Notes: generated from the sequence alone by a model not told the origin. Positions 1-13,554 are shown, counted from the first letter of the stretch. The stretch: DNA of 64,000 nucleotides from Ianthella basta (GCA_964019415.1 OZ025872.1:3522797-3586796), one strand, 5' to 3'. Translations and numbers: made by a program.

Positions 1-152
1 ATGTATGTATATCTGGCTGTATTCTCCCTCTCCTGCCACCCTGGTCATGAAGCACATTTCTTATCCTCATACCCTGTGTTCACTACTACATGCTTACTTT
101 ACCTCAACCTTCTCCCTCCTCCCTGCTCCCTTCCCCCTCCTTCCCTCCCCAG

Positions 153-778
153 ATCCAGGAGATTCAGCCTGAGCCCAGCTCAGGACTACAGGAGTACATT
201 ATGGCTATCAACAAGTGCTACCCTGAGGAGATTGTCAGGTAAGCACGGAAAAGGGCAGTCTAGCCTCTAGTGTTGATAGAACTGCATTCCAATGTGACTA
301 CTCTCCCCCTCTTCCTCTTCCTCCGTCTCCCTCCCTCCTCTTCCCACTCCCCTCCCACCCCTTCCTGTTCCCTCCCCTCCCTTTCGCTCCCTATTCCTCC
401 CTCTCCTTCCACCTCCCTCTCCCTTCCTCCCCTCTATTCCCTTGCCGCTCCCCCTTCCTCCCCTCTATTCCCTTGCCGCTCCCCCTTCCTCCCCTCTATT
501 CCCTTGCCGCTCCCCCTTCCTCCCCTCTATTCCCTTGCCGCTCCCCCTTCCTCCCCTCTATTCCCTTGCCGCTCCCCCTCCCTCCCCTTCCCGCTCCCTC
601 CTCTTACTCACCCTCCCTCCCCTTCCCGCTCCCTCCTCTTACTCCCCCTTCCTCCCTTTTCCTCCCCCTCCCTCCTGCTCCCTCCCCCTCCCCTCCCCCT
701 CACAGGTATTATTCTCCTGGGTACTCAGACAAGCTCCTTGACAGTGTTGAGCAGTACCACCCTCCCATCATTCAGTAG
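153..778 (+). CDS. Last two coding exons of an unidentified gene (5' part outside window)
   Basis: Two exons can be read: 153-238 (acceptor CCCCAG, donor AG|gtaagc) and 706-778 (acceptor CTCACAG, stop TAG at 776-778). Joined in phase 2 they give a 52-residue C-terminus starting IQEIQPEPSSGLQEY, passing through NKCYPEEIVRYYSPGYSDK and ending PPIIQ. The reading frame is open over both exons and both splice borders are good. The upstream exons lie outside the window. I do not recognise the protein family. It has no Cys pattern or tail like the CUB-like genes downstream, so I treat it as an unrelated neighbour. Confidence 0.6.
421..640 (+). repeat. 31-bp pyrimidine minisatellite in intron
   Basis: About five near-perfect copies of a 31-bp C/T-rich unit (core CCCCTCTATTCCCTTGCCGC) followed by degenerate copies. 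It fills most of the intron 239-705 of the left-edge gene and is strongly pyrimidine on the + strand up to the acceptor at 705. The long Pro/Leu/Ser open frames across it are repeat artefacts. Confidence 0.85.
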
Positions 779-872
779 CAGCACAAACAACCTTATTGTG
801 TTTGTGTGTGTACCATTAAACACAGTTGCACTATTTAGAATGCATGCATTTGTATACGTTCATACACACTAG

Positions 873-906
<34 letters not shown>

Positions 907-1103
907 CAAACAGTCCTTTTTATTGTTTACCAAACATCATATTGTGTTGTTGACAGATTCAGTGACTACCGTTACATTGTTAGTGATATTGATATTGTGT
1001 GTTGACAGCTTAATACGCCTATCAGATACATGTACGTACATATGTACTGTACATGTACCTATAGTACTGTATTAAAACTGTCACAGTACCTGGTCAGCGA
1101 TAC

Positions 1104-1291
1104 GCATACGCTTTAACTTTCACAGTTCACTAGTTTTTGCGATTTTCCCATTCTTACTTTCACGGTTTCAGAGTTTAGGCAGGATAGCTAAAGCCTTGTG
1201 TAAGTTTTTGCGGGATGAAACTTTTGCAGATCAAGGTTGCTGATCCACAATAACCGTAAAAGTTTAACTCCACGAAAGTTAAAGCGTATAC
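1104..1291. mobile_element. MITE-like inverted-repeat element
   Basis: The 16-bp word ATACGCTTTAACTTTC at 1106-1121 recurs as its exact reverse complement at 1274-1289, bounding about 185 bp of non-coding sequence. No target duplication could be fixed, so the family is unassigned. Confidence 0.5.
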
Positions 1292-1689
1292 AGTACAATT
1301 TACATTACGCAGCAACTGTGTTTGAGTCAAATGTATTGGGTATTTTTACAGTGCGTACATATGCAGTCATTTTGCAATAGCAGTGGCTGCTTCTTGCAGT
1401 GTGTGTCAATGTGTGTATATGACGAGGGATATTGAGTGTGGGCACGTGCACAGTCATGCATTCCACGTGCACTCTAAAGGGGTCGGTCAGGTGGAGCAGC
1501 TATTCGGCTTTTGAGGGGTTCCATGGCCAGCTGTTCCATTCCAAGCCTCAAACAGTAACTTATACTCTGTGTAGGAATATCCAATTCCACAAGCCCATCT
1601 TCTTATAGCTGCATACCTAGACCTCATTTACAACAAGCATTCCTTTGAAGCTGCAAGCTGTCTCCTTGTGCAGCTTACTCTAGCAGTCT

Positions 1690-1900
1690 ACCATAAGCCT
1701 TTCTTACGTCAATAGGATGGCTGGGCATTTGTCAGGGAGCAGTTAAGGCATGCAGTGGTATTCTTCTGCATTGTGTGGCAGCGAGGCTGTGGGATTGAAC
1801 CCTTGCAGGTGCAACTGTGGTGTAGTTGTAGGTGTGCTCGCTCCTGCCCCCAGAGCCAGTCAGTGGCCATGCTTAATCAGGTCACTGACACTGCTGAGTC
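1690..1900 (-). mobile_element. Possible tRNA-derived SINE fragment
   Basis: On the - strand a B-box-like word GGTTCAATCCC (1791-1801) is preceded at about 45 nt by TGGCTCTGGGGG (1847-1858), which resembles a Pol III A box. Spacing and order fit a tRNA-derived promoter. No tRNA cloverleaf could be completed and no second copy was noticed in the window, so this is weak. Confidence 0.25.
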
Positions 1901-2066
1901 TTCACTGTCTCCCTGTGTGTGTGTGTGTGTGTGTGTGAACCATCTGGTGAGCCCATTTTATATATGTCCTAGGAGTACACTGTACTGAAGAGAAGAAGAT
2001 CGATCAGTACATGCTCTCAGCCTAGACAGTTGATTGATGTTGCTTCTTGGAGACTTCAAGAAGACA

Positions 2067-3323
2067 ATGCAGAGGATTCAGGTGCTTGTAGGTTTACTGG
2101 GTCTGGCAGGATCACGGGTATTTGCCCAAGATTCTATACCACACTGTGTGGACGGAAGAGCAGCCCCTAAGTGAGTCACTATATACGCACCATTTGTCTG
2201 ACTGCATGTGTGTAGAGGTACAAACTGAATTCCGTTATATTCAGTCTTAAGCTGATCTGTTTGTATACGAAATGCACACGTCAGCCATTTTTGACTTCTT
2301 ATACGGCCCTCACCAGCTGTATACAGCTTCAGACAGGTTTGTATGCTGCTGTTGAAGGCCTATAATGTGTACAAGGTTGAAATATTATTTAGTCACTTCA
2401 TTCACTGATTCTGCTGTGTATGTATCTGCCCACACAATCAATCCATTTCATCAAACAATTTGCATATTTATACAGAAGTGAAGTGAACCTCATTGACACT
2501 GTAAAAGGTATAAATATTAATATTATTGTTCCATGTAGGGTCGATCACCTGTACAATTATTGTTCGTTCATATATGCACTGTTTTGTATAGGATAGTATG
2601 CACACTTTTCAACTTAGTGCTTATGCTGCCTACAACATTTGTTTCCCATTCTGAATCTATACCGGGAGTGGGGAGGGTCTGGCTTGAAAGCCACATTCAT
2701 ACTCGAGCACACATTTACGTATTAGCCTGTAGTGCATGCTCATACAGAGGATTGCGAGGTTGTTCATCATTGCATCTTACATTATTGAAGAACTGCATAT
2801 CTCTCCCGTCCTACTCATAATATACATATACACCTATCCCCTATATATACGTACATACATGCAACAGTACACTACAGTGCTATATGTGGACCTATGACCC
2901 AGCAAAGGACATCTGTTCCACCACGCCGATGACCTTCCTCCCACTGGTATTTGGCGGTGAGACTGAGGAAGATGATGTAAATCTCGAATTCATCTACCAG
3001 CCGGGTTATGTCTTGCAAACTTATGTCAACCATCTTCTGTGCATCTGGAATGTCACAGCACCTGAAGATCCGTGTATATTTGTTGAATATCAAACGTTGG
3101 AGAAAGACTTGCATGCAGCGGAGCCATTTGATGGTGTAAGGTGTGACAGTCACGACCATGTGCACATCCGATATAGTGGGAACCAGTTTCAGCACCAGTG
3201 TGGCAATGAGCTCGCCAGCAACTGCCCCTTTGGTAACTGCATCACGACTCTGTTTTTATCAGGTGAGTTTTAGTTATGTATGCATTGTCGAATTGAGACT
3301 TGGAGAATGTGTGTTTGTGCATG

Positions 3324-3420
<97 letters not shown>

Positions 3421-3429
3421 GTGTAAGCA

Positions 3430-3504
<75 letters not shown>

Positions 3505-3673
3505 ACAAGAGAGATTGCATGTGATGTGTTTGCATGTCCAAATTAAATTTACTGCATTAATTTCATAGTATTAACTTTTGTCTTAACAAAGCAATGTATG
3601 CAATTCTATACACACTAACACACATACACAAACACACACACACACACGCGTGCAAGCACACACACACCACACA

Positions 3674-3721
<48 letters not shown>

Positions 3722-5093
3722 ACACACATACACTGTAGTCACTGCCTCTGATCATATCCCACCTTACAGAGGTACCGATGACTGTAACATTTCGAAGTGA
3801 CAGCAGTGGAAGTAGTTTAGGCTTCTTTGGCATCTTGACCTTGCAGGATAAGGACAATTGCCTTAGACGGAGGAAGCGCCAACAACGTGATCGCTATGGC
3901 GACATAGAGGTGCCTTCTACCAGCTTATGCAAAGTCAAGGATTGTGTAAGGAGGAATGTTTATTGTGCAGTTGGGAAGAGTGAGACTATCCAAATATTCA
4001 CTATACTTTACTCTACAAAACAGCACACACTCTACAAACATGCGTAATTAGGTGCCACGTGATTTTGTAATACAACACAACTGTGTCGGTGTACATTAAA
4101 CAAGCACAAATTGACCATAATCAGACAATTACAGAAAATGTAATTTATACTGGTAGCTTCGTTAGGTTGCATTTCACTAGCTTGTGGTATTTTCTGCGGA
4201 AGATGTAGATTTGGTACCAACTCGTACATTTTCACCATCTTAAGTAAGAGCGTAGATTTGTTCACCTCAGAGTATTATAGAGTGCCCTGTACAGTAACTC
4301 TTCTCTTTCCCAACACCTTTGGCACATTTGAGACTGGTTCTGTAGAGTTGCATGTTCACATGCGTACTACTTGAAAAGACCAGTCAAATCCATCCTCTCC
4401 CTTACTCTCTTCTCAGGCCTGTAACGGCTCCTGCTCAGTGCCTTCTTCACGTCCTGTAAGTCCAACTGTGTGTGCACATAAGGATATAGTTATTGTAGTG
4501 GTTGGCATCATCAGTCAAAGCTTGTGAACAGAGGCAGATTGATCAAGCAATTACAAACAAGGCAGTTACAAAGATTACTGTGTTTCGACCTAGAAGGGTT
4601 TCATTAGCCGAGTTTGGCTCACTGCTGATGAAGACCACCAAGGGCTGTGTTGCGTGAACATATAGGACCTCTTCCTGTCCACACCCACTATTGGCACACC
4701 ATGTGTGTGTATACTGCCCATGCATCTATTGACAAAACAACGCATTCCTACACCCGCGCATATTTGCTCCCAAATTCAAGAACACGTGCATGTACAAAAT
4801 ATCACTGCCTCACTGTCCACATGTATTCCTGACTATACTATAGCATAAAGCAGCCAACTTGTGTGCATACATACCCACTAACCTGCTGCCACACGTGTGA
4901 GTTCTCTCATTTGTGTTTAGACACATGTGTACACTACCTGACTGTACACTCACACCTGTCCGTCTAAGGTGCATGTGCACACTGACCCTTCCACCTGCTC
5001 TCAAACACACTCAATGTACACCACCACACACACACACAATTGCAAACACACATGTGTACACATGTACACACCCACACCCACACTCACACTCAC

Positions 5094-5169
<76 letters not shown>

Positions 5170-5359
5170 TGCTGACTCATACTCTGAAGAAGAGAGACAA
5201 ACTGCTTTGAACATCGTACTGGACAAAGATGGGACCACAGCCTTCGCATATGCCAACTCAGCCAACCAGTTTCTCCTCCGTGTTGCCAGGAGAGCCTTGC
5301 TCAATGTTAACCTATTCCAGACCACACTCCCCTCCATTTCACAGAAACTGCTCTGCTGA
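2067..5359 (+). CDS. Secreted CUB-like protein, array gene A
   Basis: Exons 2067-2170, 2868-3262, 3770-3945, 4417-4455 and 5168-5359 (phases 2,1,0,0) give 301 residues. Exon 1 is a signal peptide (MQRIQVLVGLLGLAGSRVFA, then QDS). Exons 2-3 (residues 35-197) read as a divergent CUB domain: YQPGYV, a Cys-x-W strand (LCIWNV), a C..HDHVHI segment, QCG, then MTVTFRSDSSG and GFFGIL. A Cys-rich insert NCPFGNC is shared with B-D. RRRKR at 199-203 is a furin-type site just after the CUB. Exon 4 is a 13-residue linker CNGSCS with an N-G-S sequon. Exon 5 holds the array's C-terminal domain (AYANSANQFLLRVARRALLN). Intron 4 ends in a pure (CA)n tract that abuts the acceptor. CUB domains are extracellular binding modules; the ligand is unknown. 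Confidence 0.8.
3325..3502. repeat. (TG)n microsatellite in gene A intron 2
   Basis: About 178 bp of nearly uninterrupted TG/GT with a short break near 3416-3433. It lies in the sense strand of intron 3263-3769 and pairs in principle with the (CA)n tract 108 bp downstream. Confidence 0.95.
3611..3733. repeat. (CA)n microsatellite in gene A intron 2
   Basis: About 120 bp of CA with small interruptions, ending 36 bp before the acceptor of exon 3 (3769). Confidence 0.95.
5103..5166. repeat. (CA)n tract forming the 3' end of gene A intron 4
   Basis: An uninterrupted (CA)n tract whose last CAG is the acceptor of exon 5 (5168). There is no conventional pyrimidine tract. Confidence 0.9.
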
Positions 5360-6059
5360 CCAATGCCCACACAATTGGAGACTCAATGGATAGAGTATAT
5401 ACGTAGGTAGCTAACAGTGTTACACATTGTCCTTTAAACAGTTGACAAGCACCCTTGTTTTGAAACATTCTGCAAATGAGTATTATTAACAGTTTCTGTC
5501 GTTTTCTGTTCAGAAATTGTATCAGTGGACATTGACATTATGTACACTTATTTACAGTCATGATGATTATAATTAACAAGTGTATAAGCACTCTATGCTA
5601 TAACAAGAATAACAGTACCAGTTGTAATTACATAGCACCTGTTTCCTGCACTACTTGTACACTTTTGCACGTGTTTCTTGATAAGATTATTGCATAGCTT
5701 GTGAAACAAGTGACCAAAGGTTTGGACAACTATGTTATACAGATTTTAGCATGTTACATTAGACAGTGTTATTTATAATATGTACAAGACATAATAGTCA
5801 CTTGCGTACTACGTTCGCATATAAAAGAAGCCAAAATTTAACAGTACTCTAAAAGTGTACACTGTCATTGTTACAGGCAGACTGAATGGTATTCACATGC
5901 AATGTGTGGTACTGAGTGTGTTATTCACCAACGCGTTATACAGTAATCATGCTTTGTAAGGGAATTAAAGGATATAACCACTCTTCAGGTATACAATGGT
6001 CGCACACTATGCTACCCTCACTACTTGGAAGTCGGAAGGCTTCAATTTGATATGTGTAC

Positions 6060-6146
<87 letters not shown>

Positions 6147-7333
6147 TGCAGGCTGACATTGCATAACATTACATCATAGCTGTGATTTGTAAAGAATTGT
6201 ATGCCCATGTACATAAAATTCTGAACTATAATACAGGGCTATATCAATTAGTATTCGTAAGTACAGTATGCATAGCCATAATTATATACAGTGGTCTAGT
6301 GAACTATAGTCCGTGGGTTATGGCCTCTTTCACAGCCACGTTAATGGCATTTTTGCACTTTTCTACATGCAGCAACAGAAACCATTAGCTCAGTAGCAGC
6401 AGCTTAACAGTACCAACATTACACTATATCCCATTGTATGGCATGCAATGGCAGTATACCTCATATGTGTGCTGTTTGTAATAGATCAACTCTATAATCT
6501 AGCAGCACACACACACAGTGCATTTGGTAGCTTAAGGCTGCACGACAAAGCCAACCCAAACCAGAGAGGTATAAATGTGTTCAACACAAAGGCATGACAT
6601 AGTCATATAAGGTACCTTACAGTATATACATACTATATCAAAGTTGACCATTCTATGAGAACACACTAAAGTACGTATAGGTTCCCAATTATAGCTGGTG
6701 ATGCTCCATTCATACTCAAATGCAAAGACCTGATGTCCTTATGCGGCTAATGGCTACTACAGGAGTCCCCATGAATGTATGCCTTATATCTACATTATTA
6801 CTTCCCAACATGCTGTGTGGTGGATGAATGGATGAATGGTGACCGGCCATGTTGGTGATGCGTACATGCATTCACCCTACATTGTGCTTGGGCTGAAAGA
6901 CACATACCATTACGTTGTTGAAGACATGGGTGGATACTCACAAGAATGATGAAGACTTGGCAGTGCTGCCAGGTGAGCTAATCAGAGATTGAACCATATT
7001 GATGCTGTCTATAGGGTGGAAGGCAAGGAGGGACCAATCATCAGGTGCCAGTCTTGGTCAAGTGCCCATAAGAGGGAAGGAATGAGACAACACACAAGCT
7101 TATCTCTCAAACATCATCAATAGATAGATTACTATACAGTGAGGTCAAACAGTATATCAACACACACATAGGTACATAGTACAAATAAAGTACTTAAAAC
7201 TGTGTGCTGTTGAAGGATCACTCACAGACAGACATAAGAAGAGATAGCTAAGAAGACGCATACAGGAGGCTAAGCACTTGTTTGAAGAGGTGGAGTTACA
7301 GGAGCTGTCTTTAACAGTACACTGCTGACTGGA
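5360..7333. other. Spacer between genes A and B
   Basis: AT-rich DNA with one long (TG)n tract at 6059-6143. Nothing coding is recognised. No clear TATA box lies close to the start of gene B. Confidence 0.5.
6059..6143. repeat. (TG)n microsatellite, intergenic
   Basis: About 84 bp of uninterrupted TG between genes A and B. Confidence 0.95.
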
Positions 7334-10300
7334 ATGAGAGGAATTGGAGCAATGCAGAGAAAGGCCGTACTGTGTTACCTTGTGGTGCTGAGTGTCTCCT
7401 TCACTGGTAGCTGGGCAGATGTGTTTCCATCCTGTGTGAAACAGAACATTCTACCAAAGTAAGTAAGCTAGTCCCGTACGTGTATGCATATATACACACA
7501 AGAAACTGGTGAGAAGCTAGTGTTGCGGTTGCACATGTAGCTATACACATATACAGTATATGCCTGTATGTATGGGCATGTAGTCTGTATTGTAACCATG
7601 GTGTATATATGTGTATATATTGCTTGTGCACAGCCTACCACTGACCACCAACATCTTATGTACAGTATTATACAATTCACACAATAACTGATAATCAAGC
7701 GAATCATAAATTAGTAACAGCACAATGTATATAGGGAATGCACTGATTGTAAATTCAATACTGCCTAATCAGCTATCATTGATTGCGTACATCAGGAATT
7801 CGACATTGATCATACTGCAGCAACATCCATTAGCACATCAAAGGCCTGAATAAAGGTGTATCTGCCTAATGTACCTGCCACATGTTGCATAACTTTGTAA
7901 GTGTTTTGTTTGGGGTTTGTGTTTGGAGCCACTTCTGAATCACATCTCTTGAGCAGAAAAGGCAAAACATGCTTGATCCGACCCAAAATTCATCAAAGTA
8001 TGTAACTCTAACTGAGGATGGCTCCTACAGTCCTTGTATAGCTTATAAATCCGAAGAACTGAAGATGGAATATGTAAGAATAGCACGCTCATACAGTACA
8101 CAGGAGGCTATGAATGCACATACGTACAGAGTTGAGAAGAGTATTGGAATGCCATTGTAATTGGCCAATTACAGAAGAACCTTTAGCACATTCCCATGCA
8201 GCCAATTGTCTGTCTAATGGTAAGATGTTGCACCCTGACCCCAATCACTCCTTTCTGTCCTCCGTAAATTTTATACTGATGTTGACAAAACTGCCCACCT
8301 CTGTACCAATGACTGAGTTACGTATGTGTTGTGAGAAGCTCACATTTAAAATTTAGCCCTCTCCTTGCCCTTCCTTCCTTTCCTGTCTTCCATATCCCTG
8401 TTTTTTACTCCTGTCTTCCTCTATCATTTTCTTCCCTTCCTCTTCAGTCGGATGCAGTGCTTCAACTGGCAGTATAACAATGCGACTGACACCTGCTCAT
8501 TTGTCCCTGCCGTGTTTCTCACTCTATTCCCTGGCATGGGCTTTGGAGTCGACTTCCTCTATCAACCCGGAAGAATACAGAATCCAGTGAGGGTACAATA
8601 TAGCCATATACGCATGAACACAATATTATATACTGTACACTCCCTGTATACGATGCAGCATTCCAACACACTAAATTGTATTCATATGCATGCATGTGAT
8701 GTAACATTAATGATACATAATTATGACTCCATGCAGCAAGATACCTAGTGTAGATTATGATCATTAGGGAGAAAGGACAAAGTCAGTTTCAGTCAGTCTA
8801 GGAGATGTTCTGTCTAGAAATCAGACTGCTGTTGTTCACCCACAATGCGAAAAAGGATTGTTTAGAATCCACACCCTTCCATGCTCATTCACCTAGCCAT
8901 CCTCAAAACACACATAGTAACTTTCATCTCTGTCAAGTTTTGTCTGTAGAATCACACTCACATACGTCCTCAACCCACAATACGCACACTCTCATCCCGC
9001 ATGTACACGCACACATCCAAACACAGCAGGTACACAGACATAATCACCCATACCTGTTCTCTACACACCAGCAGCTACACACACACACTGACACACAATA
9101 CACACACCCATTCACACATTAATTTAATACGTGTCATATTTTACACACATACCCAAACATACACATTATATGCATCCACTGCAAAGCAATAAACATGCAC
9201 AATTCATAAACCCACACAGTAACAGTACATGACATGTGGCATATACACACATGCTCTTCCATAATATGTATTATACACAATATATACCTATGTATATATA
9301 TATACACCCACCACACTTACATACACACCATGTATATCTGCCACAGTCTGCATCTGCCTCAAGCCTCCCTCCCCTCTCCCCTCACCCAAACAGCCAATGT
9401 ATGCCAACGAGTACTTATGTGAATGGAACATTCAGCCTAAGGATGCATGCTCACAAGTGTCGCTATTAATGGATGTGAACAAGGATTTCCATGACGACGG
9501 GAATGTGGCTGCCAATCCTAGCTGTAACTGCAACGACCACCTGGAGGTGAACTACAATGGTGGCACTAATGTTGACCGTTACTGTGGCAACTCCAGCACA
9601 GACAACTGTCCATTCAATAACTGCATACTACCACAACTTGTATCAAGTGAGTATAGACTATAATAGCATAATAATAGCATGCAGTAAAGATCTAACTTGT
9701 ATATTCTGCCGGAATAATATTATGTGCAACAATTAATGATTTCTGAAAACAGGACTCTGCATTATGCGTGCAATGTTGTGACTTGGGAGACTAGATGCAA
9801 AAAGAGTACTAAAAAAGTAGTCATCATTGCATGATCACTGCTCAGCAATTAATATAAAATCAAACAAAATCTTAACACAATCATATAGCTGCCACTTTCG
9901 TAGAGAATTTGTCATTCCATCCCTTGTGAAGAAACAATAATACTGTGCATTAAAATTCATGAATCAGTAGCTAGATTGCATACGTAATACGTAATTGCTC
10001 TTGTTAAGACCATCTCATTAATTCCTCTAGGTGTGTCACACCTTTAGCTACAGCAATTATAATTATGGTCTAATACACTGAAAGCTGAGATTCAGTTGAA
10101 GACAACTTTACAGCATTTCTACCTTATGGCTCTAATCTGCTCTCCTTCTCACTGCAGATACAGAGTTCAATCTCACCTTCAGAAGTGATGGAGCAGGAAC
10201 TGCTGGTGGTTTCTTTGCTGTTGTCATCAATGACAGCCCAGTATCAGGGTGCACATTGAAACGGAGCGTGTCACAGGCCCCATTCTCTAGCACCACCGTC

Positions 10301-11058
10301 AACTACAACGTAGTACAGAAAGTGGAAGTCCCAAAATCAACCTACTGCGATCTGCTCATGAACGCTAGGATTACGGCTACTTCTGCAACAGCAGCCACTT
10401 TTGCAACGGCAGCTACAGCTGAAACTAGACTAGAAACTAGAGATAAGCGTAGATATCGCCGAAGGACCATTCCATGTGTAAGTGACAACGCACTACCTAC
10501 AAACACTAATAAAACACCTCCCAATAGTTCATACATGGCAAAGTCTGTATTTGCATACGTGTGTGGATGAGATTGTGTGATTCTTACAGTTTTAAATGCT
10601 GTACATTTGAGTCTTCTGTGTCTCTTATGGCCTTCATTATGGAGGGGCTCCATTCTATGGACTAAGGCACATGAGTGATGTGTCAGTGCTGTGTACCACA
10701 TGGTTGGCTGCTATAGGCATGTGGTCTCAACAGACTGCACAGAACTTCCATAAGCATTGACAAGTCAAAGATAAATGCTATTATTAATAGCAGTGCTGAG
10801 GCACTGTATGCTGCAAATGCCAGCAATATATACTGTAAGACTTAGTGTACGTTCACTTTTGCAATGTTTCTTTCTATGCAGGTTTGCTATGGCAACTGCA
10901 CACCAGTTGGGGTAAGTTATATACAATGTATGGTATGTATGCTTATATGTGTGCATGTGTGCACTCTTTGCACATTTCCCCATCAGTACTGTTCGATCCA
11001 TACTGAATTTGCTATTCACTAAGTTAATTGTACTGTAAAATCTCTCTCTCTCTCGCTC

Positions 11059-11151
<93 letters not shown>

Positions 11152-11608
11152 ATGTGTGCTAAATTTCTATGTGTGCATTGGCATTATGTATAATTCATAC
11201 AATTGTATAGTGACACAGTGTTCTAAGGTTGCCACATTCCTCTCACATGTTACATTACAAATCACTAAACATAATATTCTAATACACTATGTCTCTACAT
11301 TCTGTGGCAACCTTTCATGTACTGTCTGGCTGTAGAACTACCACCTGAAGTCCATCATTCGCGCCATAGCAACAGACACATCCGGGCTTGTTGCTTACCG
11401 CTATGTCAACTCGTGGAACCCTGTGCTGATGAGGGTGGCCAGACGGGCACTTCTGAATAGAAAGATATTTGGGACTCCGCTGCCTACAATACAGGAGAGA
11501 GTTGAATATGAACAGAGGAAGTATGCCGACTACTGTCAGTCAATATTCTCTCCGTTTGAGGCAAGGTTTGCGTATCCAGCATCCTACAAGACCTTTTGGT
11601 ACAACTGA
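7334..11608 (+). CDS. Secreted CUB-like protein, array gene B (extra intron)
   Basis: Exons 7334-7458, 8448-8586, 9394-9646, 10158-10477, 10882-10911 and 11336-11608 give 379 residues. The signal peptide is residues 1 to about 28 (LCYLVVLSVSFTGSWA). What is exon 2 elsewhere is split here by a phase-0 intron (8587-9393) between QNP and PMYANEYLC, inside the CUB. CUB features follow gene A: FLYQPGRIQ, LCEWNI, CNDHLEV, RYCGN, NCPFNNC, FNLTFRSDGAGTAGGFFAVV. After the CUB comes an Ala/Thr-rich stretch (about 244-263) and a basic cluster RDKRRYRRR (267-275) where A, C and D have RRKR. Exon 4 encodes VCYGNCTPVG with an N-C-T sequon. Exon 5 holds the C-terminal domain (AYRYVNSWNPVLMRVARRAL) plus a 35-residue aromatic-rich tail ending FWYN. 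Confidence 0.8.
11063..11150. repeat. (TG)n microsatellite in gene B intron (before last exon)
   Basis: About 88 bp of TG with one GA interruption, preceded by a short (TC)n run at about 11041-11054. It lies in intron 10912-11335. Confidence 0.95.
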
Positions 11609-12675
11609 GAACAACTCAATACCACAGCACAACTGAGACTAGAAAATGCAACACATTTTGTAGTGTTTCATCTCATAATGTATCCTACTCATTGCTGTAT
11701 ACTCATCCACTGTATGTACATGTTTTCTATGCATTTATGGATGAATAATGTATTCAATGAATTCAAGTTTGCTGAAAAGTGCAGTGATTGTAGCTGACAT
11801 CTTTCAAGCATAATCAGTAGCTAATTGAAATGTTGGGATTTACATTTAGAAATCATAGCAATTGGAAATTATAATTATTGTTTCTTGTGTGAATGCTTAT
11901 GATAATACAGATGGAAATATCAGTCGCAAGGAGTGGGAAAACATTTATATATTATACATTTGCTATACTTATAGTTGCTTTATATAGTTGCTGCTACTGG
12001 TATTCAGCATTACAATATGTAATATAGTGATTCACTATTTGTATAATTATGTATATATTGCATGCACTGCTGTATTTTGTACAGCCCAGAAATGTAGGAA
12101 TGCTGTCCTCCTTCTCAACTGTGACGAGTGTACTGTTGAATCATCGAAGCCAGACCATGAGTTATGGCCATTGTATGCACAGGAAGTAGTTGTTCTACTG
12201 TGCTTCACTTCCTGTATGATGTAACCCATGGAATCTACAGGTTACAGCATGCAGACCAACAGGATCTGAAGCCTACTCTACATCATCGTCAAAAACACGG
12301 GGAAGTGATATGGTATTTGATGGGTTCTGTGTCAATTTTACCAAACACTGTAGGACACACCCAAAGGTCTGGGGGAATTACATGTATAGCAGTCTACACA
12401 AACACCAAAGGTGATCACGACATCACCACTACCTACTATTTATAGTCTGTATATTCCCTACTGCTGCATGAATCTATATAGCTGATATAGAGCTGATGCT
12501 GTTGAATGGTCATGGTAGGACTTCAGTCAAAGGTGCACATGTGTACATATACTTGCATGGGCTTGCTGCCATACTAGCTGATACTCATGACTGAGAGCAC
12601 CAAACAACCCTCCCTTCAATGTGGACCAAACAAGACTGCATTCACTGTCATTGTGTTTATATCAACACAGTGTTT

Positions 12676-12678
<3 letters not shown>

Positions 12679-12719
<41 letters not shown>

Positions 12720-12735
12720 CACATGCACACACACA
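12679..12735. repeat. (CA)n microsatellite, intergenic
   Basis: About 57 bp of CA with two interruptions, between genes B and C. Confidence 0.9.
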
Positions 12736-13554
12736 CTCACACGAAATGGTGTATACTATAAAAGCACTATGCTGTTCCATGCATGCCTCTCAGAATTCAA
12801 TTATTTATCATACTCTGTGTGATCTTTGTATTAAAGACACACACATTGGAATACATCCAGTTACACTCCTACATTCTCATTGACACTCAGACTCATCTAC
12901 ATTCACTAGCTCCTATTGCCAGCACACTCAATACAAGTACACACCATACATGCACCTTATCTTCCTTATCCTTTTCGCTTATTACATACAGACAACACAA
13001 ACTTCAAGCTCACTGACCTACACATGAACAACATACACACACACAATACACCCTATACATCAGATCTATTCATGCACCAATAGCTCTCCTATCTACACTG
13101 TACTAATGCCAACTGGCTTCACACTGATTGACCTTGTATTGAAGGCACACACAATGCAATGTCATACAAAGACAGACATGAGCTCCATACAAACTTGACT
13201 TCCACATGCATGTGCCATAAAATGCATTTGGCCTACAGACCTTTGTTCTTTCTGCATAATTTATTGTGCTCTGTACAAGGATAGATAGAAATTTGACAGT
13301 CTTGGGTGTATGCATACTTGCTCCTAATATGTATGGAATTGTGTGCAAACATACATTATAATATGGAAGTTAGGAATACACATGAATAGAACCCATTCCC
13401 AACACATTAGTCAAACGTAGCACAACACTGAACTTAGATGGCGTAGTTCACTGCGTAGTCTACCATACTTCAATGTAAATAAGGATTGATGAATGTACAG
13501 TTGGGTGGACTGTATACATTCAATGTAATTGTGTTTTACTCGTATGGTGGTGGT

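Larger units (their letters stand above)
779..2066. other. Spacer between left-edge gene and gene A
   Basis: No gene recognised. It holds a (TG)n tract at about 878-903, an inverted-repeat element at 1104-1291, a possible tRNA-derived SINE at about 1690-1900, a short (TG)n at 1915-1936 and a TATATATG word at about 1958 that could be the promoter of gene A. Confidence 0.5.

Noticed and set aside
270-872. 200-codon Pro/Ser/Leu frame
   Set aside because: Translation of the pyrimidine minisatellite in the intron of the left-edge gene.
3143-3568. Open frames encoding poly-Cys/Val or poly-His/Thr here and over other TG/CA tracts
   Set aside because: Pure consequence of dinucleotide repeats; they run against or across splice sites of real exons.
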